64,000 bases of DNA from the NCBI GenBank assembly GCA_023653785.1, contig JAMKCH010005322.1:1-64000 (forward strand), read 5' to 3'. Position numbers and translations under genes: made by a program. This document shows positions 1 through 12,720 of this stretch, piece after piece (the stretch's first letter is position 1; each line of letters begins with the position of its first letter). Source of the DNA: Ophioderma brevispina. Lineage: Eukaryota > Echinodermata > Ophiuroidea > Amphilepidida > Ophiodermatidae. A model generated the notes under the pieces. The model had not been told where the DNA came from, did not search any database, and worked only from the letters and a program-made list of their open reading frames with translations.

Positions 1-3000
1 TTACTTGTTATACCAGTGCAGTAAAATCTGGTTTTTATTAAAGGTGATGTTAAAAATCTATATTTGCACTAATACAAAGCTTTCTATCAGAGATGTCCCC
101 ATGGGGGAGGATTGGGTAAAAATATATTTTTTTGTGTGTGGTGCAATTTCTAATTTCGTATGGAGCGGATACAGGGTTTCAGCCTATGTTTTTTGGTTTA
201 AGTTGGGGAATAAATTGCATTTTGTTCTCCGCTTTCCAGGCATTTTTGTGACCATGGTACAGGGGTGAGAAATCTGGTTGGGGGTCCCTGTCTATAATGA
301 ATCAATACATATGATACAATATATGGGTGCCCCACAATCGCTCGTTGCGCTATGGTTAAGCTATGTGTCTGCTCGAACCTTCCTTGTGGGTTCTGTTTCT
401 GACCAAATGTTATTTTGTATTATCCTGGTCAAACAAGTTACAAGTTAAACCACTTTAAGGTCATTTCGTGATCCGAAGCCTCATCCACCCCACCTGCTTG
501 TCTAAGTTTTAGTTAGTTAAACCAAAGTTTTAAAATCCGGTTTTGTCCCCGCCAACGGGGGTGCCCGGATACACCTCACACTCAGCAATACTGCGGTGTG
601 AAGATTTATTGGACAAAAAGATAATTGACCGTATGCCCTTCCTGATCGTCAATCCACAGTTTTCTTCGAGACGGTGGGGGGCCTAGCCTTTGGCAACTAT
701 GCCCCCCATACAATTGCAGCATGTGCTGGATGGCCTCCAATGGCTCTCCAGAGCTGACGCCCTGTATGCAGTCTTTTTTTCATTCTACCAGGGTAACCAG
801 CTAACCCTCCTCATCAGAATTTCCTTAGAAATCGATGGGGGGACGTTAGCCGCCGACAACTCGGCCCTGGGACAGTTAGTTACTGGTTACCAGGATACTA
901 GTAGCAGGTCCTCCAAGAAAACCTGATCGACTTAGAGACCTTTCCGAAGAAAGGGTGTGAATTCTGTGTCATCTGAGTCGTTAGCCGGGGTGATATATTT
1001 GTGCCAATTTTACTTATAAATTTGGTCGTATCTGTATTTGTGTTTTCGGTCCGTAAAGGGGCAGACAATTGCAAGTTCGGTGGCCTAGTGGATCAATGGT
1101 CTGAGGCACAAATTTTCGCTCATATTATGAAGCTGCCAAGTCCAGTATCATGCAAAATTTTGGGGATGTGCTTTTAATTGACGGTAGCTAGCAAACCATA
1201 ACAATGGTCGGTGCTGAGGTTCCGATATCACCGTTAGATTTACATTTTTTCCGGCCAGTGCTGCACCTTTAATGCCTATATATAGTTATTTACAAGATCA
1301 TAGTGCCCATATAATTTAGATCATGATTCCTTGCCATGAATTGTTTTTCTAAATTTATGGAAAGGTACTGGTGCACATTAACCTACTTTTGGGGTCTAAA
1401 AATCTACTTTTCTTTGGCCCGATCCACGATTTGAGTGGTGTACGATTTTTCGGTTTATTGGTCTGCGTTTGAGTGAGTGCAACCTTTTATTATATACTTG
1501 TTATTTCTTAAGGGTAGAATGTTTCGGGCCAGATAAACAGATAAAATATGAAAATAATATCTGGTTTGGGGCTTTCTCTGTTATTACTTGCTGCTTTGAA
1601 AATTTTATGAGGTTCCCAACCATTATCGAATTTTGTCCTAAGTTATATTCATTTTAGATTTTCCCATTAATAATTTGTTTCTTCTCAAATTGCCCGTAGG
1701 CCCTCAGGTCCTTTAATTTTTTTCCTCGTGCCGTGTAGGAGAAGGAGGCGTACCGACCCGAGCCGAGGTTTTGAGTGCGATTTTTTTTTTTTTGTGTGTG
1801 CTTGTGTATTTTATACTAAAATCTTTCTCATCCTTGTACGCAGTTTCAATGAGAAAATTTCTAGATGTCTATGCGTGTTCCATGAATGTTTTATATACTT
1901 GCTAGTATCTTTAATGAGAAACCATGTGTCGTAAGAATGTATAAACAATATGCAAGGTGAAGATAGCTACTAGTGCATTGCCATATACATGTATCATCAC
2001 TTTCCATAAACAAATGTCAGCACATTGACCTCACCCTTTATACATTGAAATACTCGTTTGAATGCGTAAATTAATTTCCTTGAGAGTACATGTACTAGTT
2101 TACCCACCCATGGTCAGCTGTATTAAAATAAAAATAAAATATGCATAATGGAGTGGCGTAACAGGCAAGAATGTTAATGTTAACTCAATTGAGTTTAGGG
2201 GTCACACTAAACTGTGTCAAGGGTAACATGTTTATATCACAGCCTAGAAGATGAGAAGAAGGAGAGGGGTCACTGTTACTCAAAGATAAACTGTTTCATC
2301 CGCCATGCCTCTTAATACCTTTTAATCCGATTGATTCGATCAAAGACTTGGGCTTCTTGCTATATAACATTACATAAGTCTGTGTCACGGCCTGGGAAAC
2401 TGCTTTACTACTCACTTTACCATGCTGGGTGGGAGTTTCAGTTGAAAAGGAGCATCGAAAATGCTGGGGAACTGATTTACTACTCCACTTTAACATGCTG
2501 TGTGGGGGTATATCAGTTGAAATGCTGTCGCGCGAAACCTCTCTCGCGCTGACGCGCCGTGCCGCTCGCTTCGCCGCGATGGCTCTTCTTAAACCCGAGT
2601 CTTGACAAAGACTAAGAACATTACATACACCTGCACCTGTCATTAAATCCCGAAACTATTCCAATTACCCAGTTGTCAACTGGCATTTACCACAAGTCCT
2701 TACACTTTGGTTCCCGTGACCAGTACAGCGAACGTACTCTTCTGCATCACTTACAGTTACAGACAACTTTGACCCAAATTTTCAAGCATTTTGGCATCGT
2801 TTGCACTGGTCTTACACAAACATGGTATGGTTTATTTCTAATTCAAAAGGCCTTTATCTAATCATTCCTCATATCGTATTTCACAGGAACTAACCGGAAT
2901 GTGTAAATTGCTAATCACAACATCCTTTATTGGGCCTCAAAACATTAAATCAAGGGCTAATGTTTGCTGTTTTCTTTCGTTAAAAATGTCCCCCACTGTT

Positions 3001-3439
3001 TTCCTCAATTATTGCGCCAATTACTGAAAGCATTATCGATCAGAACAACGTGGGGTTCATTACCAGTAAAGAAATTTAGCTGGAATATTAATTAACTGTT
3101 TTAGTATAGCAGTGTGTCCATTACTTCCTGTTCTGAAACTTTCCTGACGGCCCAGTTGAGTTCGGATGAAACAGATTCTTCAAAGGCGCAATCGAGCGCC
3201 CCTTGAAGTTACCCAAACAATGAGCTGGTGAATGAGAGTCAAATCCTGGGTAATCGGATTTCAAAATCGAAAATCGAACATCTCTTCTTTCTCATCTTCT
3301 CTGATCACAGCAAGTATAAAGTTTCTAAAGAGGTTTTCCAATGTTTGGCTATCATGAAAGTAATGTTGTTTACAATGTGGAGAAATATGTGGTTAACGAT
3401 TAACATTATTATTGTTGGTTGTGAATGCTATGAGTTGGT
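1..3439. other. no recognised gene
   Basis: AT-rich DNA with a GC-richer patch at 540-960 (open for 78 codons from 690, unrecognised) and a CpG-rich patch at 2520-2600. The only structure I can support is the tandem pair at 2391-2524. Confidence 0.6.
2391..2524 (+). repeat. tandem pair of ~65 bp units
   Basis: CCTGGGAAACTGCTTTACTA at 2391 and CTGGGGAACTGATTTACTAC at 2464 start two related units ending in ...CAGTTGAAA. Spacing about 73 bases. A CpG-rich stretch (GCGCTGACGCGCCGTGCCGC region) follows directly. Confidence 0.6.
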
Positions 3440-3785
3440 TAAAACAATAATTACACTGAATTGTCGTGGTCTCTCAGATAATAAATACCGGTTTGATTTG
3501 CTTAACTATTTGAAGAGTAAAAACTGTATGATTTATGGCCTGCAAGATCCATTTTGATAAAATTTTTAAGCAGAAAGATGGATAAAGAGTGGACAGGTGA
3601 TTATTTTGTGTAGCTATTATTTAATCAACAGTCAAGAGGTTGTAAAACATCCAATACAACTTTGATTATACTATTCACAGTACACATATTTATAAAGGGA
3701 ATTATGTGGTCATCGATGTTAGTTCCTGTGATAAAAGAATTCATTTAGGCTCGCTTATGGTCCAAATAAGACGCTCCTGGTTTTT
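3440..3785 (+). mobile_element. LINE (non-LTR retrotransposon) endonuclease-domain fragment, frameshifted
   Basis: One frame reads TIITLNCRGLSDNKYRFDLL, NYLKSKNCMIYGLQD, the start of an APE-type endonuclease as in L1/Tx1-like LINE ORF2 proteins (usual pattern: LN-x-RGL ... LQE). The reading continues in other frames with EWTGDYF, then GNYVVIDVSSCDKRIHLGSL and a final YGPN-like segment, the next conserved block of the same domain. At least two frameshifts and a stop separate the pieces, so it is dead. I did not find the reverse transcriptase domain that should follow, so most of the element is missing. Confidence 0.68.
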
Positions 3786-4639
3786 TTTTATATGGTAAAC
3801 TCTACACTTTGTAATGTGACCAATTACTTTAATCAATGCCATACTTGCTTTCGAAATCAAAAGATATCGTGTTTACAAGTCTTATAACAATATAGCCTAT
3901 TTTTTGACAAATTTGACCCTATTTTTTGACCATATTGCCTTTGACCCTATGTCACTGGACCCACTTACCTCCCACCCCAGCCAACGCTACTTGATATTGC
4001 AATCTATGTTGTGAAATGGACACCCACACTTGCTTAGATCCAGAGTTATTGCTTGGGACGCACACCCAAAGCCACACACACACCACACAACACATAGGGC
4101 CTAGTAGTGTTCATGGAATGTTATGCACAGTAATAGCTTTTTGCTAATAAATTTGCACAATTTCTCGCAACCTACACAAACATCCCATAAGCATGAGTGG
4201 ATGCCCCTACCCAAACATGTCAAGTGCCGCTAATGCAAATTTGGCAAAAATTTAGCCAATAGGGGAAGAACAGAGGGCCTAAAAGGCCTCATACACGGAA
4301 CTGTGGTTTGTCTCATTCATGTCACCATTTTTTTGTGTTGTAGTTCCGCTATTTTGCATTTCGGGGTATCAAAGTTTCTCAATTTATCCCAGAACACATC
4401 CTTTCAACCATTTACAAACCATATGGTCTGCCATTGCTGCATAATTCCAAAATTATCACAGAGGAAACTTTGAAATTTCTGGGGATGGGTAGTACTCCAC
4501 ATAAAACATGGAACTAATTTGTTTGGAATTTTTTTCTTAGATTTTTACCAAAATCTAATCATGTCAAAATCTGTAAAGCTTTTCAAAGAAGCCAATTAAA
4601 AATTCATTTTATATCCCAATACTACCTAAGACAATTAGG

Positions 4640-4916
4640 GTTTGAATCAGGACATTTTGTTGGAGTTTATTTTTGTATGTATGCTGTAATTTCTTTTTTT
4701 GTTTTTTGTTTATAAATGTTTTTTGGTTATAATCTTGTGTGTAAATTTTGTTTTGGGTCTGATCACCTCTGCCTTCGGCCTTTCAAAATCACATCCCCCA
4801 TATCATTTTCTCTGTCATTATATGTTTTTAAAAATATTGTCTTGGTCCCTATCTGTGATGATATGGACATCAATGAATATGAATGAATATGACAAAATGA
4901 CTATGAATAAAAAAAA
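4640..4916 (+). mobile_element. possible LINE 3' tail
   Basis: A T-rich, gene-poor stretch with GAATATGAATGAATATGA-type short repeats ends in AATAAAAAAAAT, as many LINE 3' ends do. It lies downstream of the endonuclease fragment at 3440 in the same orientation and may be its far end after internal deletion. No protein evidence. Confidence 0.3.
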
Positions 4917-5201
4917 TACTCTCTAAAATTCAAAAGAGTGATTTCACTCTTTTAGCGTGACTACATGTCCCCTCTGAAAAGAGTGAAATTTCACAACAAC
5001 CTTTCAATTGTTAATCTTTTTTTTTGGCTTTCAATTTTACTCTTTATAATTCAACAAATGATCAAAATGATATCATTTTGTCAATTATCAAGATAAAATT
5101 TGACCCAAAGTGGTCTTTGAAAGGTGTGAAATTTCACTCTTTTCAGAGTGGGCCCTGTAGTCACCTATTAGTGAAATTCACTCTTTTGCATTTAGAGAGT
5201 A
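4917..5201. mobile_element. MITE with long imperfect inverted repeats
   Basis: TACTCTCTAAA at 4917 matches its reverse complement at 5191-5201. The complementarity continues inward through repeats of AAAGAGTGAAATTTCAC-like sequence, so the whole 285 bases can fold back. TA at the ends fits a Tc1/mariner-type target site. It abuts the A-rich tail of the preceding possible LINE end. Confidence 0.65.
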
Positions 5202-5602
5202 TGGTAGATATAAAACGACATGTTTGTCCAGTTCTCAATAATAGGATGTAACTGAAAATTTCATAACGTAAATGATTGTTTGTGTGTGTGTGTGCAAAAT
5301 TTTAAATTTAATCTGAACATTAATCACATTAGAGCTGGATGGCATCTTCAAGACTCATTTGTAGTTTATGATAACAGTGTACCATTTAAGAATCCATATA
5401 AAACCAACTTTTTGCAATTTAAAAAAAAAAAAATAAGTTTTCTTAAATGAAAGTACACTCCAGACACAGGAATTTCAGGAAAATTGTGAAATATGGCTAA
5501 TTCAAATTATTTGTTTCATACCCTCTCCCTCCTCACTTTCTGGAGCTCATCCATATTTTTTTTTCACTTTATAAATATTAGTATTGATTACAGTAAATTG
5601 AT

Positions 5603-5958
5603 TACCGTATTGTTCCTAATAAACACCCCGGGGGCGGTGCATTTTTCAAAAGGGAGGGCGTTTATTACAGTCAAAAATCCCGCAAAAATCACCTTACACA
5701 TGCTTACTTTCGCTGATTACCAATTATACAAACGAATGAGCAGGGGTACGCTGTTTTCACACCTCCCGAGGTCAAAGTTCCATATTAATTAAACTATTAC
5801 AACTGTGCACAACAGCGATTATGATACGGATTACGACGGTCCCGGCCATTAAATCATGTGATTTAGGTAAGCTTAACTCATTTTCTTGAATTGTTTTATC
5901 CAAATCTCGTAGGGGGGTGTTTATTAGAGCAGGGGCGTTTATTAGGAACAACACGGTA
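5603..5958 (+). mobile_element. inverted-repeat element, copy 1 (356 bp)
   Basis: The ends TACCGTATTGTTCCTAATAA and its near-perfect reverse complement form 27-base terminal inverted repeats (about 25 of 27 identical), with CCCC/GGGG at the inner edge. No coding capacity. The same element is present inverted at 21776-22156. Confidence 0.75.
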
Positions 5959-6182
5959 TGTGGATAAAAACATTAAGCAACATGTTTTGATGGTACTTGA
6001 CAACCTTCACCCATAAAAAATTGGGCCCTCCTTATTTTCCCAAAAGTAGATTTTAAAATGTTAGCAAAGCCAGTTTTCCATCGTGAAATATAAAATATAA
6101 AAACTAAAAACTTCTTTCCTTCTCACATTTCCAAAAACCTTGAATTGGGATGTGAAACTACTTTAAAAGTTTAAGCAGACTT

Positions 6183-6275
6183 ATAACAACAACAACAGCA
6201 ATAACAACAACAACAACAGCATCTACAGACCAAAACAACAACAATAACAACAACAACATCTACATAAAAAAAACA
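6183..6275 (+). repeat. CAA/AAC microsatellite
   Basis: Imperfect run of ACA/CAA triplets with interruptions (CAGC, ATCTACAGACC). Confidence 0.9.
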
Positions 6276-7751
6276 ACCACAGGCATGGGTCTATAGTTCA
6301 GCCTCCAAAATCAACTATTCTTTCTTCATACTGAATTTAGTTTTGTGCCCAATTTAATCTGAAATGCATAATATGCAAGGCTTTTTCATCATCACACTAC
6401 AGGGACATAAATATGAGTCTAATATGATCTCTAATATATGGCATCCTTTAATCTTGGGCCTCTTTTTGACATCAATATAGTACCTCGAATGGTACAAGAT
6501 TGGGGCTGTTACCCCACCCCCAGGGTTGGGGTCAATACTTTGTATATATTTAAAAATGTGTCATATTGAAGTTTCAAAAAAGCATTCTAACATCAAAGTT
6601 CTCTCTTTATCCAAGTAAATATACATCTTTTGCGATGTCAATCCTTGATTGAAATCAATAGCTGCGTATTATGTTGTTCAACTTTTTTCTTTTCATGAGT
6701 ACAAAAGCTTAAAAAGCAGAGGCATTAAGGGTTAAAATTTCTCCAGCTATATCAAGAATAAAACGTGTCATATCAGGTAAGACTCAAAAAGCATCTCCAC
6801 ACAGACAATGACCTCTCTTAACTCGAGCGTCTATGCGCATCTCTCGCACGGCATCGTCATCCCCTAATGGAAGTCAAATTTTGTCTGTAGGTACATGTTT
6901 GCGTTGGCCGACTCAAATTGCCCCGCAGCCCAAGACGGGAATTCGTTAACTGACACCTGTCGAAATTAAATTTTAAACTAACCTCGGTGACGAAAAACAA
7001 GGTATTGAATTGCCTCGCCACGCCAACACAAAAACACACTTTTGATTTTAAAAGGAAGTATTTTGAGCTCAAGTTAACCCATGTTGTGATATTGTGTTGT
7101 AATGTACACTTGCATAATGTATCTGATCATATTGCCATTAATTAGCTATTTTTTGAGTGACCTGTATTTTAGCATGTAAGAAAATATGAGATATTACTTA
7201 AAGAACATTATGCTGCATTTTTTCATTTAAAGTTACATCTCTCCTCCCCCAAAGAAAAAAAATCAGAAAGCGCTTAAATTCCTAAATGCTTGTATTAAGT
7301 GAGAGAAATTTAATCTTGCTATTATGCATCTAAGTATTTTTCAGCTTGTAAATAAATAAGCTTGTTATGTGTTTAATTTTCTTTCCTGAAGATGCTTAGC
7401 TAAACAGCTATTATACAACAGTGACCTTTGATTTGAAAGATACAATTGATTTTTAAATCCTTTCAATTTGTTTTGACACATAAGCCCAGACACCAAATTA
7501 ATTTGTGCGCATATTCTTAAATTCACCCTAACTTTAGATTCTGAAAAAAAGCACATATGTTGCCAAATATGGTATTCGAAATATTTGTCAACAATTTCCA
7601 TGCAAAACATGATTTTAATTGTCATATTCCTTCGTGAAAATAATGAAAAAAGATGTGGGGTGACTCACTATTGATGTAATTCATACACATTGGTCAGTAT
7701 TGATAACAGAAATCAGTCCTGGTTTAACTCTTTATCCAGGACTAAGCCCTA

Positions 7752-7925
7752 CTATCATAATCATAATCAATTTTATTTTCATCAAAACAATAATATATAA
7801 AAAGCAATATAATTTAAAAGACAAGATGGAGGAGGTGCAACAAAAAGCAAAGGCCTGAGGAAACGTTGCACCACCTTTACATTAACACGCGCAATGACAG
7901 AGAAGACAAACATAACAAACACACA
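7752..7925 (-). mobile_element. probable LINE 3' end, minus strand
   Basis: Read on the minus strand, the sequence ends with AATAAAATTGATTATGATTA and a short ATTATG-type tail, a common ending for CR1/L2-like non-LTR elements, preceded by a GC-richer block containing a hairpin (GGTGCAAC ... GTTGCACC). No protein-coding part is seen. Confidence 0.4.
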
Positions 7926-8679
7926 CAAAACATAACAAGACGGCAACAGTGGTCTCATTCAAAACAAAGAATAATCAAAAATCAATAATAATACAATTCA
8001 TAATCGAATTTGGAAAATGTTTTTATCCAACAATCAACAATCATACAGTACAAAGAAAAAAAATCTAATCAATATAGAAACGTGTATAATAAGAGCTGTT
8101 TTTTGATGTGACACCAAATTGTGAACAATTTTTTTATTCCTTACTATGAAGGACATCTAATTTTTTTTCTCTCCTCTTTTATTTTTCATGATAAAATGTG
8201 AAACAAAAGTACAGGAAGACACCCAAAGCTGAGAACTTTCCTCTTTAAGGATGTTTCCCTTTTACATTTAAAATATAATATCAAAAGGTCCTTTGATTTG
8301 GTAGACATGGCAGTTTGGTAACCTTGTACCTAGTGACATGGTAAGGGGTAGTCTCCCCATTATAATCCTCCGGCTCCCTCCCCCCATTACCCCAATTGAG
8401 AAAGGCTTGCCTCTCATATATACTTTAGGTTATGTCAAACTCATGACCAATTTAGAGGGACAAACAGCAATAAGGCGATGATGAAAAATTTTGAAAATTA
8501 TTATATTAGCTTATAAATAAACGGCAAATATACACAATTCCATTAACCTACTTTAATGAAGGAAAAAGGTTATAAATATATATTAAAAAGTTGAAGTAGT
8601 TGATATATTTGCTATATTATCTCCAACAAATTGACATGCAGTAATGGCAACTTGTACAGCTGATTGTGGTATACACCAT

Positions 8680-8825
8680 CAGGCGCTGATCTAGGGAGGG
8701 GGCGGAGGGGGCATGCGCCTCCCGGTAATTCTGCAGAAGCTTGCAAAATCAGCCCACTTTGGACAGTTTCAGCCTTTCAGCCCCCCGGTAATTTTGACGT
8801 TTTTCAAATCCTGGATCCGCCCCTG
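8680..8825 (+). mobile_element. hAT-like MITE, copy 1
   Basis: The right end CCTGGATCCGCCCCTG and the left end CAGGCGCTGATCTAGGG are imperfect inverted repeats of the CAGGGGCGGATCCAGG type common in short hAT-derived elements (family knowledge). The middle carries GGAGGGGGC and GCCCCCCGGTAATTTTG blocks. A second copy is at 40113-40249. Confidence 0.65.
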
Positions 8826-9438
8826 ACCATAGGTCAATAATGCACATGTTTGAGGTCAAACTGTAAAATGAACAAGTCACGGTGCACTTTATTGCACTTC
8901 AAAACCTGGGGCATTTGCAGGAAAAACTTTGTTTGATGTCAAGTCGGACTTTTGATAGGCACCCATAGAAAATGCAGTATCAGATAAAATGTACGGTTTT
9001 GTTTTCAATTCACAGATTTTGAGCCAACCACTTCCAGGCTATGTTAGCGCATCCATGCTAGGAACAAAGTTACCAAAATATGGATTTTAATGATTTTTTT
9101 CTGATGCTCCGGATTAGCAAATCCTTATTTGTCCCTTTAAATTCTTTGCCTCCCATCCTCCCCTATATTGTAATGTCTAGCTTCACCACTGCCCCCTAAA
9201 AAAAGAAAACCATAAACCTGTCTGACATTTCTCACCGGAAAAATTGGCCTTTTGACCCCCCTGAGAGGGAAAATTTCCCAAGAATGGGAAATTTGCCCCC
9301 TCAGAGCGGACAGGCCCGATACGCCACTGCCGGAAACATAATTAGGTCACAATGTCTGGCTCAAATGGATGATAATTATATGATTCCTTTCTGTTGCATA
9401 CACATCGCCTTCAGTCATGAAAGGCATACAGGCAAGCA

Positions 9439-9779
9439 TGTGTCTACTGAACAAGGCATGACCGACAACAAATCTAATCCCAATTTCAGTATCGAACATG
9501 AGTGTGGAAATAATAAATTACCCAAGACGTATTTTTCTTGTAATAGAGGACCAGTTTACACAAATCTAGCTTCTCCGAGGTTTAATCCATTTTCTCAAAG
9601 ACCTGTGCAAACCTAGGGTGAGATGTGAATTTTATAAGGAATTCACCAGACAGGGAAATTCTGAAACGTGTGTCTCCTAAAACAAGGCATGACCGACAAC
9701 AAACCTAATTCCAAATTTTAGTATCAAACGCGAGTCTAGAATTAATAAATCATCCAAGACATTTTCTTGCAATACAAAG
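9439..9779 (+). repeat. direct repeat, two diverged units about 230 bp apart
   Basis: The segment containing AACAAGGCATGACCGACAAC at 9450 recurs at 9681, each followed by a related ~80-base stretch (CTAATxCCAAxTTxAGTATC ... CCAAGAC ... TTTTCTTG). Units are roughly 80% alike by eye. Confidence 0.65.
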
Positions 9780-10538
9780 CAGAAAATAATAGACATCAAG
9801 AAAATACAAGATGGGAATAGTCTTGTGTCCTAATCCTACAGTGAGTCATATTTTGAGATACAATTTCTTCTTCTTTTTTAGTGATATCCACTTTTTGATA
9901 TATCTCCCAGCATCTATCATTCAATTTTAATATATTTTTTGCTGTAAAGAAACCACTGCGAACTCAAATGCCCATATTTGTAGCCATTTTGTGATAAATA
10001 TCTTGAAAAAAGACCAGAAATGAATTATCAGGGACAGTTTGGCATTCATCTCATACACAGTCTTTATGAAGTTGTATTTCCCTGGCATAAACACACTGTA
10101 ATTGCCTACTTTTTGGCCATATTTTAACAAATTGACTTCACAAAAAATAAGCTTAAGTTACATCCCCATATATGACTCACTATAGAATTAAAGACCCAGT
10201 ATTATCCCACCTTATATCCTTAGTGCCACATTTGTATGCTATAAGGAGTAGATGTCACCCATACCTTTCAGGTACTTTACCAGATAGGGTTATTTATAGG
10301 ATTAAAGGCACACTGGGAGACTTCTGGGTAGCCATAGATATCATATACATTATACAATAAATTCATATAAATTAACACTTAATAGATTTTTAATAGATTT
10401 TTTTCTTGGTATTGGCATTTGGCTATAGACAAACCCTAGAAGTGAAAACATGGGCAAATTTAAATTTCTTATATTTCAATTTAAAATAGGCTGAATTTTG
10501 TATTAGATATTTCACAATTTCTGTACCAAACCAAACAT

Positions 10539-10861
10539 TTTAAGGATATAGGGGATGGTCCAATTTTTGTATATAATTTTGATTGGATAACATTGACCCA
10601 AAACCCCACGGGCAAAGTTTTACCAATATTTCAACCTGTTTTGGTGTGAGAGCTAAAAGGTGACTTTGTAAGCCCCAGAATACTCTGTAAACTTAATATC
10701 GGTTGACCAAAATAGGGTGCATTTTCACTCATAACATCCAAATCAAATATCTTTTAGCCCAGAGATTTCACAGGGTAAATGGACACCAAAATATTGACTG
10801 CTTCCGGAAAAATATAAGATTCTGGGGATGAGGCTATTAGCGATCGGGCCGTGGACCTTTA
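10539..10861 (+). repeat. 330 bp dispersed repeat, copy 1
   Basis: Shares with three other copies the ordered blocks GGGGATGGTCCAAT-type start, GTGTGAGAGCTAAAA, GACCAAAAT-x-GGG, TCATAACATCCAAA, GATTTCACAGGGTAAATG, GGGGATGAGGCTATT and GGGCCGTGGACCTTTAA. No open frame is conserved, so non-coding mobile DNA is likely. Confidence 0.7.
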
Positions 10862-11628
10862 ACATTTTCAGATGGGCCTACACTTGAAGATAACCATTAC
10901 ATCCATGCACAAATCAGGACTTTCATTTTTTTAGGGAAAACTGGTAAGTGTGAATCTCTTGGTGCACCACCTAGAATTGCAAAACTAACCTGAATATTCT
11001 GGACTCTGGCGAGAATGGCGAGAAAAAATAAGAAGGTTCTTAATAGATATGGGTGTACCAAATCAGAAAGTCTGAGCATCAGAGGATATCGGGTTGTGAA
11101 GAAATAAAACATTTTTGTTCGGTAATCGTAGTTAACATGTAGAAACACTCACTGCAATATTGATCTATTTCATCCCCATTTTTTTTTTTTTAAGAGAACC
11201 ATCAAAATATGATGCAACGTCCCCAGTCTTTCTGGTTTGGTCCGATACACCCATATCTACTAAGAACCTTCTTAATTTTTTTCTCTTCAGAGTCCCTCTT
11301 TAAGGTATCTTTGGGAAAAAAATCTGCATGCAAATGGCAAGGAGAGCATGATGCGCGCATGTCCCTTTAAGATGCTCTCTATTGCCCTCATTACTGCAAT
11401 GCACACAGCCCAGCTATCTTGGCATGTATGCAGCAAGCCAGCCACCATCTCCTGAATAAGACATGCCACCACGTAATCAGCCATTACAGGACGCTGCTGC
11501 AGTCCCAGAATTTAGATTAGAGTCAAATGTTAATATTCTTATCATTGTTACTTAAAAGAAAGCAGGTCTGAAATCTATATACATATTATTTATGTGTGTT
11601 AACCCCTCTGATTTTTTTTACGGAATAA

Positions 11629-11954
11629 TAAAGGGGATGACCCGATTTCATTTTATAAAAATTTCCTTTTGATTAGACGACGTTGACTCCCACACCCCAT
11701 CTGTAAAGTTTCATGCCGATATATTAAAAATCCATTTTGAAATAAGAGCTAAAGATGTGATTTTGTAAGCTGCATCTACTTTGTAAGACTAATATTGGTC
11801 GATCGAAATGGGACATGTTTTTCGTTCATAACATCCAAACCATTTTCACTAAGATTTCACATGTTATATGATTAAAATAGTAGCTTTCTTCTGATACCAA
11901 AATTGAGGGGGGGGTCCTGGGGATGAGGCTATTCGCAATCGGCCATGGCCCTTA
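11629..11954 (+). repeat. 330 bp dispersed repeat, copy 2
   Basis: Same block order as copy 1, with AAGAGCTAAAGATGTGA, TCATAACATCCAAACC and CTGGGGATGAGGCTATTCGC. Same orientation as the others. Confidence 0.68.
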
Positions 11955-11987
11955 ACATATATCTGTTGCAATTTTACTATACTTCAT

Positions 11988-12256
11988 CCAGCCTGAACTA
12001 AGGAGTGATGTCATAGCTTTCACGCCGTCTTAAATGTGCGAATTGGGGGAATATACGATACACACAGAATTTAGTCATGGGCGGTATGGTCCAGTGATCC
12101 GGGAAATATGCCATAATGTTAGAAGTCGGTAAGTATAAAAGTGTATGGAAAAGCAGTAATCCGCAGCTGTAATCGTGAGTGCAAAAAGTTGGCGTGTGCG
12201 ATATGCATGTACAATAGCTGCGCAAAGCTATGACATCACTCCTTAGTTCAGGCCGG
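11988..12256. mobile_element. MITE with near-perfect 29-base terminal inverted repeats
   Basis: GCCTGAACTAAGGAGTGATG continuing TCATAGCTT at 11991 is exactly matched in reverse complement at 12225-12253. Three further flanking bases match on each side with one mismatch. The interior is unrelated to the ends. A minus-strand frame of 107 codons across it is a by-product. The near-identity of the ends suggests recent activity. Confidence 0.82.
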
Positions 12257-12331
12257 ACAAAGTGTAGATTTAAAAGTGACAAATTTGGGAGAACTACTCT
12301 GATTTCAGAAAAATAGGGCACTATTTTTTTT

Positions 12332-12657
12332 ATTGAAGGGGAGGGTGACCTGATTGAATTATATTAAGTTTTAATCTTAATTGGATTACCTCGCCCCAAA
12401 ACCTCATTAGTTTTGCACTAATCTTCAATCTGTTTTTATGTGAGAGCCAAAAAATTTAATAATGTACACCCAGAGAGTACTGTGTAAAATTAATATTTGT
12501 CAACCAAAATGGGACACCTTTTTGCTCATAACATCTAAACCAAACAATGTTTAGCTCTAAGATTCCACAGGGTAAATGAGAAAATAGAAGCTGTCTTTAC
12601 ACAACGGTAAAATCTGGGGTTCTGAGGCTATTGATGATTGGGCCATGGACCTTTAAA
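12332..12657 (+). repeat. 330 bp dispersed repeat, copy 3
   Basis: Same blocks (GTGAGAGCCAAAA, CAACCAAAATGGGACA, TCATAACATCTAAACC, CACAGGGTAAATGA, GGGCCATGGACCTTTAA). It lies directly after the 11988-12256 MITE. Confidence 0.68.
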
Positions 12658-12720
12658 TTAAATATTATTCTGCTTTGGCAAATGAAACATCTTTCATAAT
12701 TGCTTAGACCTAACTGGAAA

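Larger units (their letters stand above)
5959..10538. other. intergenic or intronic, repeat-bearing
   Basis: Apart from the microsatellite, the LINE tail, the hAT-like MITE and the 9.4 kb direct repeat, I see only short chance frames. AT-rich throughout. Confidence 0.6.

Noticed and set aside
11998..12321. Minus-strand frame of 107 codons
   Set aside because: It spans the MITE at 11988-12256, so it is explained by that element.
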